A stretch of DNA of 33,100 nt from Kitasatospora sp. MAP5-34 (GTDB lineage: Bacteria; Actinomycetota; Actinomycetes; Streptomycetales; Streptomycetaceae). The position numbers were made by a program, and so were the translations under genes. This document shows, piece by piece, positions 1 to 7,341 of the stretch. The notes under the pieces are model-generated. The model was not told the origin of the DNA and did not search any database. It worked only from the letters and a program-made list of their open reading frames with translations. The DNA is taken from positions 1 to 33,100 of the forward strand of contig NZ_JARXZC010000056.1 in NCBI RefSeq assembly GCF_029894335.1, in the 5' to 3' direction. Each line of letters opens with the position of its first letter. The stretch's first letter is position 1.

Positions 1-2
1 AA

Positions 3-1367
3 GGCCGCAGACTCCCGCCCACGGCCAGCACGAGCACCCCGGAGAACAGTCACACCAGCCCCTCTGACCAGCACGTTCGAAGATGGCGACGCTTCATTGC
101 TCATTGGGCTCAGATGCCACCAACCTCGGCATTTGGCAACGGCGCCGGGACGGTGCAGATCTTCGCCGTGTGGAGGCGCTACGGCGACCCGGAGGAGGCT
201 CGCACGCACTTGTCCGCCGCACTCGCCTCGAGCCAATCACTCCTGGTCCTGCTTCTCGCAACCCACCTGCCTGGCCTATACGACGACCTGTTGGTGAGTC
301 TGCTGGATCGCGAGGGCTACCGGCACCTTCGCCGGATACTGCCTGCGTCTGCATGGATCGCCGCCATCGAGCAGCACTTCCCTGGAGCCCACGCTGCCGT
401 TCAACAGGCTGTAGCGCCGGAACCCGCTCGGAGTGCACGCACGCTCTCTTTGACTGTGCCGGCTCCAGTGCTCACCTTTCTGTACGCGCACCAGAGTGCC
501 CAGACTCAGGCGCCGCCGACTCCGCTAAGCGTGTTCGAGCCAACAATGCAGCGTCGCAGCCAGGTCCAGATGCACTCTCCTCGCCACCTGCTAGGCACCG
601 GCGAACCGTCGCGTCCGACCATCTTCGTACGCGTCTGCGTAGTACGCCCAGGAGAACTCTTGAACACCGGGGAGGCCACCTCAAATCTGGGCGAAGCCGC
701 GCGACGCACTCTGCTGCGTCGGCTGCTCGGCGCGCACGATCCGTCCAGAACGCTCAAGGCGCTGGTCGCCAGCACCCCGTGGAACTTGGCATCCACGCTG
801 GAGTGGGAGCATGTCGGTGGTGCAGGGCGCGAAGTGGACACCTTCAACATCGGCGACGCCAACGACGTCACGGCCTGTGGCTACAGCACAAGCGTGACGA
901 TCCGCACCGGCTTCAGTTCCACATCCGCCAGCCCCCGGCCCCTGCCCGCCATCATGGCAACGGTCGATCTCCAGCTCCAGCTGCCCAACGATCGCATCCT
1001 GACCCTCATCGAGCTGCGCGACCTCCTGGTCGACGCCATGGCCGCGGTGCCGCTCACATGGAAGGCCGCCAACGACCTTCTGCCCACCGGCCCATTCGAG
1101 GAAGGCGAGTTGGGCCTGTGGATCGCCTCGAATTCCGCCACAGGGCTGCCGGACGTTGTCGACCTCGGCCCCGCAACGCGCAGCCAGTCACCCCTGTCAG
1201 AGGTCGAGCTGTACAGCGACCTGCAGAAATGGCCCGCCGACCCCAGCACCACCAGGGCTGATCCCGCCTCGGAAGCGGCACGGCTCGCCGTCGAACTGCT
1301 CCGGCGCTGCTTCCAGCGCACTAATCGCGAGGACTACGAGCGGCAGCTGAATGCCCTGCTTCCCTGA
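3..1367 (+). CDS. Large protein of unknown function, 3' part only (5' end outside window)
   Basis: The reading frame is open from the first bases of the window to TGA at 1365-1367, giving at least 454 codons. The first ATG in frame is at 114, but no ribosome binding site precedes it and the residues before it read naturally into the rest, so I treat the gene as truncated by the window edge. The first 110 residues after that ATG are helical and hydrophobic in patches (LLVLLLATHLP). A Pro/Gln/Ser-rich linker follows, then a second domain with alternating strands ending in a charged helix. I see no Walker motif, catalytic motif or membrane helix. The helical part faintly resembles C-terminal regions of KAP-like NTPases, but that is a guess. 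It lies on the accessory side of the tRNA boundary, just before the integrase stump. Confidence 0.6.
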   Translation, partial: GRRLPPTASTSTPENSHTSPSDQHVRRWRRFIAHWAQMPPTSAFGNGAGTVQIFAVWRRYGDPEEARTHLSAALASSQSLLVLLLATHLPGLYDDLLVSLLDREGYRHLRRILPASAWIAAIEQHFPGAHAAVQQAVAPEPARSARTLSLTVPAPVLTFLYAHQSAQTQAPPTPLSVFEPTMQRRSQVQMHSPRHLLGTGEPSRPTIFVRVCVVRPGELLNTGEATSNLGEAARRTLLRRLLGAHDPSRTLKALVASTPWNLASTLEWEHVGGAGREVDTFNIGDANDVTACGYSTSVTIRTGFSSTSASPRPLPAIMATVDLQLQLPNDRILTLIELRDLLVDAMAAVPLTWKAANDLLPTGPFEEGELGLWIASNSATGLPDVVDLGPATRSQSPLSEVELYSDLQKWPADPSTTRADPASEAARLAVELLRRCFQRTNREDYERQLNALLP

Positions 1368-1422
1368 CTGACTTCGAGCCGCCCGCCACCCCCTGGGCGG
1401 AGGCTGGCGGCAAACAGCGCCC

Positions 1423-1809
1423 ATGGGGCCGAGAACGAACTCGGCTGAACCTACATCCGAGATCGTCCCGGACTTCGAGCTGCACCTGCGCTGGTACGCC
1501 GCGAAGGAGGACGACGGCCTGTTGTTCATCGGCGAGCGCGGAGCCCCGTTCCGCCGCTCGACCTTCGGCCGCAAGTGGCGCAAGGCCCACACGAAGCACG
1601 ACACGGACGGCTTCCGCTTCTACGACCTCCGCCACACCGGCAACGTCCTCGCCGCCGGCACCGGCGCCAGCCTCAAGGACCTGATGGCACACATGGGCCA
1701 CTCCTCCGTCCGCGCCACACTGATCTACCAGCACGCCACCGCCGAACAGCAGACCAAGATCTCCAACGCCATCAGCGCCGCGTTGTCGACACCGCTCCCG
1801 ACGCCGTAG
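1423..1809 (+). pseudogene. C-terminal fragment of a tyrosine-family integrase
   Basis: This 128-codon frame encodes only the C-terminal half of a phage-type tyrosine recombinase catalytic domain. The second active-site arginine is in FYDLRHTGN (the usual His of HxxR is Tyr). The GH motif is in LMAHMGHSS, and the nucleophilic tyrosine is Tyr102 in IYQHAT. Full-length streptomycete integrases are about 380-450 residues. The arm-binding domain, core-binding domain and first catalytic Arg are absent. The frame is open back to 1372, where residues such as EPTSEIVPDFELHL still align with the family pattern before the active site. Nothing upstream supplies the missing part, because the preceding gene is unrelated. 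The protein should be inactive. It is best read as the remnant of the element that entered the tRNA-Gly locus 3 kb to the right. Confidence 0.8.
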
Positions 1810-1963
1810 CCCCTCTGCGGACAGCACTCCGAGTGCGGAAGTGGCCGACGGGGCGCAACGCGGACGGGAGCACTGACGGGCTCCGCTCCCATCGGGAGGT
1901 CCCAGACGTGCTCGTGCGCCCGGGACCTCGGCCTCTCCAGCAGCGACACTTCTTGATTTTTAA

Positions 1964-1975
1964 CCTCAAATGAGG
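1964..1975. promoter_or_regulatory. Short palindrome, candidate operator of the ImmA/IrrE operon
   Basis: CCTCA-AA-TGAGG lies in an AT-rich patch 40 bases before the GTG of the following gene and just after TTGATTTTTAA, which could be part of a promoter. XRE regulators paired with small operons often bind such sites in their own promoter. The palindrome is seen; the link to the XRE protein encoded downstream is inference. Confidence 0.35.
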
Positions 1976-2015
1976 GAGCATTTCCGGAAGTCGATGCAGT
2001 GCGGAGGTGGGCGGC

Positions 2016-2666
2016 GTGGCCGTTGTACATGCACAGGACGATCGGGCTCGGGATCGACTCGCGGAACTGGGCCTCTCAGTAGTGGGGATCCACGACGCGA
2101 TGAGGCGGGCGGAGGCCGAACGCAACTTCTGCACGCCGCTGGACCCGGTTGCGCTCCCCGGAAACATCTTCTGGGGCCGGACAGTGCGCTTCATGCGGGA
2201 GACGTACCGCAAGCAGGGGTGGGGCGTGTCGAATCCACGCAACGTACCGCTGCTGGTCGCGCCATCCGGCGAGTTCGCGGTGGCGGTGTCGAGCGGCAGT
2301 CGCGAGACCGGCGTCGCGGCCCTCAACCCAACCACGCGCTACTCCAAGGGAACGGCGGTTGCCCGCCGGGTCGAAACGAACCGGCAGCTACTGCTCTTCT
2401 CCGACTATGAACCGGACGACGAGGCACAGGATTCTGCGGAGGGAATGCCCACCTGGTTCCTGCTCTACCACCACATCACCACGGACCAGGGCGTCCGGCT
2501 CCACTCCGAACTGTCACTACCGAACGACACAGGCAGCCACGGCAAGATCGACAGCTGGCACGAGCGGATTATCCTGCCCTGGATTGACTTCGAGGGCTTC
2601 ACGCCCTTCGTCGACGATGTCGGGCCAGACGACGGCATCGACATCCCCATTGAACGTCTCGGCTGA
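2016..2666 (+). CDS. Unknown protein paired with an XRE/ImmA-IrrE protease
   Basis: The product is a soluble protein of 216 residues that I do not recognise. I chose GTG 2016 because GGAGG at 2003-2007 lies eight bases before it; the in-frame GTG at 2007 overlaps that site. There is no signal peptide or membrane helix. The N-terminal 35 residues look like a small alpha/beta unit (AVVHAQDDRARDRLAELGLSVVGIHDAMRRA). The remainder is beta-rich with conserved-looking aromatic patches (LPGNIFWGRTVRFMRETY, PTWFLLYHHITT, WHERIILPWIDF). It is followed after 28 bases by the metalloprotease-regulator gene, so the two are probably one transcript. By analogy with toxin-antitoxin and phage-repressor pairs, it may be the partner or substrate of that protease, but no activity can be read from the sequence. 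Confidence 0.7.
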   Translation: MAVVHAQDDRARDRLAELGLSVVGIHDAMRRAEAERNFCTPLDPVALPGNIFWGRTVRFMRETYRKQGWGVSNPRNVPLLVAPSGEFAVAVSSGSRETGVAALNPTTRYSKGTAVARRVETNRQLLLFSDYEPDDEAQDSAEGMPTWFLLYHHITTDQGVRLHSELSLPNDTGSHGKIDSWHERIILPWIDFEGFTPFVDDVGPDDGIDIPIERLG

Positions 2667-2694
2667 CCAACCGACCCGAAACTCAGGGCCCATC

Positions 2695-3843
2695 ATGATC
2701 ACCGCCTCACGGCTCACCCTGGCGCGTAAGCGCCGGGGGCTGACCGTTACTCGCCTGTCGCAGCTTGCCGGCCTCACGACCCGACGGCTTACCGACTTCG
2801 AGAGCGGCAAGGCCACGCCGAGCCCGGCATCGCTGACGGCCCTGGCAGCGGCCCTGGAGTTCCCCGAGTCGTTCTTCTTCGCCGACGAGATCGCCGAACT
2901 GACTGCGGACGTCGCGAGCTTCCGAGCCCTGAGCAAGATGACAGCCTCTCAGCGAGAAATCGCGCTCAGCAACGGGCGCCTCGCCCGGACACTGCAGGAC
3001 TGGGTCGCGCAGCGCTTCCGACTGCCCGCCCCCGATGTGCCGTCGCTTACGTCCTTCAGTCGCTGCCGCTCTACTGACGAGCAGATCCCCTTGCCGGGCG
3101 AAGACACGGGCGCCGAACCTCCCGCCGAGCACGCAGCCGAGCTCGTACGAGCACGATGGGGGCTCGGGAACGCGCCGATCCCGAACATGCTCCACCTCCT
3201 TGAGGCCCACGGAGTACGCGCGTTCTCGCTATCACGCGACTGCGCGGAGGTCGACGCCTTCTCCTTCTGGGACAGAGGGACACCCTTCGTGCTGCTCAAC
3301 ACCGCCAAGACGGGCGAGCGTGGACGCTTCGACGCCGCTCACGAACTCGGACACCTGGTCCTTCATGGGGAAGAGCAGATGCCGCATGGGCCTGCCGCTG
3401 AAGCGGAGGCCCACCGGTTCGCTGCTGCGCTGCTGATGCCGAGCGCCGATGTGGTCGCCCGCGCCCCGCAGAACCCCGCTACCTCGTGGATCCTTCAAGC
3501 CAAGCGGCATTGGCGAGTTGCGGCCATGGCCTTGGCTCACCGCCTTCACGAACTGGGTCTCTCAACCGAGTGGCAGTACCGCACACATTGCGTCGAGCTG
3601 AGCCGCCTCGGCTATCGCAAGGCGGAGCCGGGGGGCGTGCAGCGAGAGACCTCGCAAGTGCTCGGCAAGGTCTTCAGCGCACTGCGTTCCGAGGGGATCC
3701 GCCCCTCCGACATCGCTCGCGACCTTCATCTACGGCCTGCCGACCTCAACGACCTGATCTTCGGTCTCGTGGTCACCGCGCAGACCGGCGGGCGGCAGTC
3801 GACTGCGACTTCGGCGCGCCCACAGTTGACCGTGGTGTCCTGA
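2695..3843 (+). CDS. XRE-family regulator fused to an ImmA/IrrE metallopeptidase
   Basis: The 382-residue protein begins with an XRE helix-turn-helix at residues 1-60 (SRLTLARKRRGLTVTRLSQLAG, then TTRRLTDFESGKATPSP). After a linker it has a zinc metallopeptidase domain with the HExxH motif H216-E-L-G-H220 in DAAHELGHLVLH. A second helix, EAEAHRFAAALLMP, follows; in this family it supplies the third metal ligand. Proteins of this kind cleave repressors or antitoxins (ImmA of ICEBs1, IrrE/DdrO) or act as antitoxins themselves. The C-terminal 100 residues contain another possible DNA-binding segment (IRPSDIARDLHLRPADLNDLIFG). ATG 2695 is the only start that gives the usual XRE N-terminus; the ribosome binding site is weak (CAGGG). 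The gene is co-directional with its partner at 2016-2666 and probably co-transcribed with it. Confidence 0.85.
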   Translation: MITASRLTLARKRRGLTVTRLSQLAGLTTRRLTDFESGKATPSPASLTALAAALEFPESFFFADEIAELTADVASFRALSKMTASQREIALSNGRLARTLQDWVAQRFRLPAPDVPSLTSFSRCRSTDEQIPLPGEDTGAEPPAEHAAELVRARWGLGNAPIPNMLHLLEAHGVRAFSLSRDCAEVDAFSFWDRGTPFVLLNTAKTGERGRFDAAHELGHLVLHGEEQMPHGPAAEAEAHRFAAALLMPSADVVARAPQNPATSWILQAKRHWRVAAMALAHRLHELGLSTEWQYRTHCVELSRLGYRKAEPGGVQRETSQVLGKVFSALRSEGIRPSDIARDLHLRPADLNDLIFGLVVTAQTGGRQSTATSARPQLTVVS

Positions 3844-3898
3844 CTCCGACGCAGCCATCGCCAAATGCCGTGTCGGTGCCTGGTGGCAGCATGCTCCT

Positions 3899-4639
3899 GT
3901 GCTGATCCCCGGATATGAGGATGACCCGCTGACCGCCGGCGAGAAGCTGCCGGCCCTACCCGGCTTCTGGGCCGCGTATTTGCTGTGGCTCGCGGAGGGC
4001 GAGGACTTCGATCCCGAGCCCGCGCTATTCGGCGCTGACGGCGCGGACGCCGATGCGGCTTACGAGCGGCTCTCCGACCCGGCTGCCTGGCCCGTCCTCC
4101 GGCTGCCGATGCGGCACGGCCACACCATCCTGATCGTCTACCGCAACTTCCCTGAGGACGCGGGGATCGACTACTACCTGGCCCACCCCGACTGGGACCG
4201 TACAGCTCCGCTCGCCAGTATCGAGGGTCACTTTTCCGGTCCCGGCCTCGCCTGGCGCGAACTGGCCTACATCGCACGGCATCCCGGCGACGGACCGGGG
4301 ATCACCGACCCACACGCCCGCCTGCTCCTCCTGCTGCCCATCCTCGGCGACGCGGACATGCCGACGGACGCCACCGTCATCATCGCCGCCGCCCTCGCCA
4401 CCATCGGCACTCCCCCAGAGGCCAGGGCCAGCCTCGCGGAGGCTCTGCTCGACCACCCTTTCTGGGATGGCGAGACCTGGTATCACGAAGGGGCCGGCTC
4501 CCCACTCAGCGGCGGGGCCATTTCCGGCACCAGCCAGGTCCTGCACTGCGGCGGCACCTACAGCCCGCGCGCGGCCCGCTTCCGGCTCTCCTCCGACCAG
4601 GACTTCCGCCTCGCTGACGCCCTCGGCGACGCCGGTTGA
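3899..4639 (+). CDS. Hypothetical protein, 246 residues
   Basis: I do not recognise the family. The product is acidic and soluble, with no signal peptide or membrane segment. The N-terminus (LIPGYEDDPLTAGEKLPALPG) and central strands (GHTILIVYRNFPEDAGIDYYLAHP) suggest a mixed alpha/beta fold. The GISGTS-like and SPRAARFRLSSDQDFRLADAL parts close the protein. GTG 3899 is used because it gives the full hydrophobic start; a weak GGTGG lies 12 bases before it. It begins 55 bases after the ImmA/IrrE gene in the same direction, so it may be the third gene of that transcript. Its composition resembles small immunity-type or SUKH-like proteins of Streptomyces, but no diagnostic motif is visible and this is only an impression. 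Confidence 0.6.
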   Translation: MLIPGYEDDPLTAGEKLPALPGFWAAYLLWLAEGEDFDPEPALFGADGADADAAYERLSDPAAWPVLRLPMRHGHTILIVYRNFPEDAGIDYYLAHPDWDRTAPLASIEGHFSGPGLAWRELAYIARHPGDGPGITDPHARLLLLLPILGDADMPTDATVIIAAALATIGTPPEARASLAEALLDHPFWDGETWYHEGAGSPLSGGAISGTSQVLHCGGTYSPRAARFRLSSDQDFRLADALGDAG

Positions 4640-4930
4640 CGGCGGACTCCCCCAGCAGCCCCACCAAACGAGCGAGTTGTGAGACACCTACAAGTCGGTG
4701 GGGCTGGCCGCCAAGCGTCGACGACCGCCCTCGTGCGATGCAGGTCACCCCAAGGGGGCACAGACATGTGACACGGATCACTAAAAGTTGATCTCGCCAT
4801 ATGAGACGATCGCCGCCCATTCGCCCGAGGAGGCGCCGACGGTGACCAAATTTGACCGAACCTAACGCCACGCCAGGACCCATCTGGCACGAATCTGGCA
4901 CGACGACCCACTATTGGTCCAGACAACAAG
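4640..4930. other. Gene-free junction between accessory DNA and the tRNA
   Basis: No convincing gene lies here. The segment is noticeably more AT-rich near 4765-4865 than its surroundings. It contains a very short frame (GTG 4842 to TAA, seven codons) behind a good GAGGAGG sequence, which looks like the cut-off beginning of a lost gene. The 11-bp tandem repeat at 4882-4903 is listed separately. This is where an attachment site and its flanking integrase-binding sites would be expected. Confidence 0.5.
4882..4903. repeat. Perfect 11-bp tandem repeat beside the tRNA gene
   Basis: ATCTGGCACGA occurs twice without spacing, 28 bases before the tRNA terminator and about 65 bases from the tRNA 3' end. 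Short direct repeats at this distance from a tRNA attachment core are typical of integrase arm-type binding sites in actinobacterial elements. The repeat is seen; that function is inferred. Confidence 0.6.
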
Positions 4931-4959
4931 AAAGCCCCAGGTCGTTGACCTGGGGCTTT
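4931..4959 (-). terminator. Intrinsic terminator of the tRNA-Gly gene
   Basis: A perfect 13-bp stem (AAAGCCCCAGGTC / GACCTGGGGCTTT) with a three-base GTT loop lies eight bases beyond the tRNA 3' end. On the minus strand it ends in CTTT followed by CTTG, a short U-containing tail. Because both arms end in A or T runs, it could stop transcription from either side. Confidence 0.8.
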
Positions 4960-4966
4960 ACCTCTG

Positions 4967-5037
4967 AGCGGGCGACGAGAATCGAACTCGCGCTATAAGC
5001 TTGGGAAGCTCATGTTCTACCATTAAACTACGCCCGC
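4967..5037 (-). tRNA. tRNA-Gly (anticodon CCC)
   Basis: On the minus strand the acceptor arms GCGGGCG and CGCCCGC pair perfectly, with U as discriminator base as expected for bacterial tRNA-Gly. The T-arm GCGAG-TTCGATT-CTCGT is intact. The anticodon arm is TGAGC-TTCCCAA-GCTTA, with CCC in the loop reading GGG codons. No CCA is encoded, which is normal for actinobacteria. Length is 71 bases. The 3' end faces the accessory region and marks its boundary. I looked for a second copy of the tRNA 3' end between 1 and 4900 and found none, so the other attachment copy, if it exists, is outside the window or has decayed. Confidence 0.95.
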
Positions 5038-5276
5038 GTGACGAGCCGTCAGTGACCGCTCGATCTTCGCCCACTCTACCGCATGTGTCGGCCTGTCCAT
5101 GCCCGTGCAGGGAGGGTGCCGCAGGGCCGACGGGGTGGGTCGGCGAGTCTGCGGGAGGGGTGTCCGGAAGATCCCCTAATGTGACGCTGTCCTGGGGTGT
5201 TGAGCCCCGTTCGCTCGTTGGTTTCGGGCGGCGGTCGGACTTCATGGGTACGGGTCGAGGGATGGGAAGGGCATCG

Positions 5277-5501
5277 ATGGAGCAGCAGCGCACCGTCGTT
5301 CGTTGTGCCGAGGGGCACCTGTTCAGCACCACTACGTTCCCGATGCAGAATCTCGGTGCCGGGCGGCTGGGGCCCGGCAGGTTGATCCGGTGTCCGAGGT
5401 GTGGGCGGTTGCGCAGTTCGGTGCCGGCTGATGTGGGCGAGTTGTCCGCGCCACAGCTGGCACGTGCGCTTCGGCTGGAGGCAGCGGAGTTCCTGGCCTG
5501 A
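5277..5501 (+). CDS. Small zinc-ribbon-like protein
   Basis: The 74-residue protein has CxxxH (CAEGH) near the N-terminus and CPRCG at about residues 39-43, spaced like a small zinc ribbon. A short C-terminal helix follows (ELSAPQLARALRLEAAEFLA). ATG 5277 follows GGAAGGG by about five bases, the best site in the area; an in-frame ATG at 5244 would add eleven residues. I know of no function for this type, though such proteins are common in Streptomyces. It is followed by a hairpin and then dcd, which has its own promoter, so it is probably transcribed alone. Confidence 0.65.
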   Translation: MEQQRTVVRCAEGHLFSTTTFPMQNLGAGRLGPGRLIRCPRCGRLRSSVPADVGELSAPQLARALRLEAAEFLA

Positions 5502-5535
5502 GCCCTGGCGTGAGCCCTGCCCGAGCCCCGGTCCG

Positions 5536-5553
5536 AGCCCCTGAGCAGGGGCT
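5536..5553 (+). terminator. Hairpin after the zinc-ribbon gene
   Basis: AGCCCCT-GAGC-AGGGGCT is a perfect 7-bp stem with a four-base loop, 35 bases after the stop codon. It has no U-run, as is common for streptomycete terminators. It is embedded in a cluster of GAGCCC and GGGGCTG repeats that allow alternative pairings. Confidence 0.55.
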
Positions 5554-5627
5554 GTGAACAGGGGCTGCGGGCAGCGGCGAGCCGAGGCGGGCTCCGGGTG
5601 GATTCGTCCGGGGCCCATCGGTGCACG

Positions 5628-5642
5628 TAACCTCGAAGGGTG
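5628..5642 (+). promoter_or_regulatory. -10 box placing the dcd transcript start on its GTG codon
   Basis: TAACCT (5628-5633) matches TANNNT and lies six bases before the GTG start of dcd. In actinobacteria that spacing is the hallmark of a leaderless mRNA that begins with the start codon. The GAAGG next to the GTG is too close to act as a ribosome binding site. No good -35 box is visible. Confidence 0.5.
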
Positions 5643-6215
5643 CTGCTCTCTGATAAGGACATCCGAACCGAGATCGACAAGGGCCGGGTCGTCATCGACC
5701 CGTTCGACCCTTCGATGGTCCAGCCCTCAAGCATCGACGTCCGGCTGGATCGTTTCTTCCGGGTGTTCGAGAACCACAAGTACCCGTTCATCGACCCCTC
5801 CGAGGACCAGCCCGAGCTCACTCGGCTGGTCGAGCCGGAGGGCGACGAGGCGTTCATCCTGCACCCGGGCGAGTTCGTGCTCGCCTCCACGTACGAGGTG
5901 ATCTCGCTTCCCGACGATGTGGCGTCCCGGCTGGAGGGGAAGTCCAGCCTCGGGCGGCTCGGGCTGCTGACGCACTCCACCGCCGGTTTCATCGATCCCG
6001 GTTTCAGCGGGCACGTCACGCTGGAACTGTCGAACGTCGCCACTCTGCCGATCAAGCTCTACCCCGGTATGAAGATCGGCCAGCTCTGCCTGTTCCGGCT
6101 CTCGTCGCCGTCCGAGCACCCGTACGGCTCCGAGCGGTACGGCTCCCGCTACCAGGGCCAGCGTGGCCCGACGGCTTCGCGTTCACACCTGAACTTCCAC
6201 CGCACCCAGGTATGA
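5640..6215 (+). CDS. dcd: dCTP deaminase
   Basis: The 191-residue enzyme removes the amino group of dCTP to give dUTP, feeding thymidylate synthesis in the cytoplasm. The N-terminus MLLSDKDI is that of the whole family, which fixes the GTG start. The signature block with GKSSLGRLGLLTHSTAG, FIDPGFSGH and TLELSN is complete, with the catalytic glutamate at about residue 129 (TLELSN). The C-terminal tail RYGSRYQGQRGPTASR closes the active site over the nucleotide. The mycobacterial homologue is bifunctional and also hydrolyses dUTP to dUMP; whether that holds here cannot be read directly. The gene stands alone, and a strong hairpin follows it. Confidence 0.96.
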   Translation: MLLSDKDIRTEIDKGRVVIDPFDPSMVQPSSIDVRLDRFFRVFENHKYPFIDPSEDQPELTRLVEPEGDEAFILHPGEFVLASTYEVISLPDDVASRLEGKSSLGRLGLLTHSTAGFIDPGFSGHVTLELSNVATLPIKLYPGMKIGQLCLFRLSSPSEHPYGSERYGSRYQGQRGPTASRSHLNFHRTQV

Positions 6216-6248
6216 GACCGCGGTAACCGAGACCGCAGTAACCCAGAA

Positions 6249-6285
6249 GAAGGGGCGACCGGACACCAGCTCCGGTCGCCCCTTC
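6249..6285. terminator. Bidirectional terminator between dcd and the AlaX-like gene
   Basis: A perfect 15-bp stem (GAAGGGGCGACCGGA / TCCGGTCGCCCCTTC) with a seven-base loop lies between two convergent genes, 33 bases after dcd and 22 bases after the opposing stop codon. It should end transcripts from both. Confidence 0.8.
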
Positions 6286-6307
6286 GGCGTACGCCCCCGA
6301 AAAGGGG

Positions 6308-7204
6308 TCAGGCGCGCTTCGGGCGGGTGACGGCGGTCAGCTCGCTGCCGTCCGCTGTGAGCAGCAACTCCGTACGCAGCTCGGCGAGTTCACCCAGGCG
6401 GTGGAGGTGGGTACCGCCGCAGGCGATCTCGGCGGGCCCGGCCGGGAGTTCGCAGTGCCACTGGCGGCGGGCGGTCAGCTCGGGGCCGGGCACCTCGATC
6501 CGGACCGGGGCGTCCGCCGCGACCCAAGCGGCGAGTTGGGTGTTGACGGCGTCGGTGAGGGCGGGCAGGGCGTCCGCGAGGGCCGGAAAGTCCTCGGTCG
6601 CCTCGACCGTGAAGCCCTTCTTCCGAAGCGACTTGCCGAGGCGATAGACGTCCGTGCTGGCCTCGGTGTCCATCACGGAGGAGGCCATCGCGAGGCTGTC
6701 GAAGTCGGGGTTGCCGAAGGCGTCGGCGCGGCCCGGGTCCTTCCGCCAGCGCGGCGCGAGGGCGGCGTTCAGGGCGAGGGCGAGCAGGTGGCAGCCGCTG
6801 TGCGAGGCGGAGAGCAGCCCGCGCCGTTCGGCGTCGACGCGCAGTTCGGCGACCTGGCCGACCACGTCGTCAGCGGGCGCGGCGGCCAGCACGTGCAGCA
6901 CCAGCCAGGACCACTCCTCGTCACCCCGCCGCACCGGGATGTCCGCACCGACCAGCACGGTGGGGTCGGCCGGACCGACCGCGCCGGTCACGCAGTCCAC
7001 CACGGGGTACCCGACGCCCGCCACGGTGAGCGAGCCGAGGTCGGCGGGCTGGTCGGGCCAGGTGTGGTCGAGCGGGTGGAACGGCGTCGCCCCGGTGACC
7101 ACGGCGTACCGGCCGTCGGCCAGCGGGTGGACGGCGAGCACCGGCGACTCGCCGGTCACCGCCCCGGCGGGGAAGCTGACGTGGGTGGTGGGGAGGAGGG
7201 TCAT
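6308..7204 (-). CDS. AlaX-like alanyl-tRNA editing / metal-dependent hydrolase
   Basis: The 298-residue protein resembles free-standing AlaX editing domains, which hydrolyse mischarged Ser- or Gly-tRNA(Ala). Two zinc-binding pieces are visible: HSGCH (HxxxH) in SASHSGCHLLALALNAAL, and CGGTH (CxxxH) in EIACGGTHLHRLGEL. The N-terminal half has the family's beta-barrel pattern, including FHPLDHTWPDQ, where the usual family motif is more like FYP-GGGQ. That divergence leaves open whether the substrate is an alanyl-tRNA or another ester. ATG 7204 is preceded by a weak CGGAG. The gene is monocistronic, converging on dcd. Confidence 0.75.
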   Translation of the reverse strand: MTLLPTTHVSFPAGAVTGESPVLAVHPLADGRYAVVTGATPFHPLDHTWPDQPADLGSLTVAGVGYPVVDCVTGAVGPADPTVLVGADIPVRRGDEEWSWLVLHVLAAAPADDVVGQVAELRVDAERRGLLSASHSGCHLLALALNAALAPRWRKDPGRADAFGNPDFDSLAMASSVMDTEASTDVYRLGKSLRKKGFTVEATEDFPALADALPALTDAVNTQLAAWVAADAPVRIEVPGPELTARRQWHCELPAGPAEIACGGTHLHRLGELAELRTELLLTADGSELTAVTRPKRA

Positions 7205-7341
7205 CCGGTGGCTCCGTGGCTCCGTGCAGAGGGGCGGGAAGAGAGGGCGGGACGGTCTCCACCCTAGTCAACCCCGCTGGAACACCCGTTCACCCCACCC
7301 GTTCACCCCGGCGTCCCGCCCCGACCTCTCGCCGCAACGCC

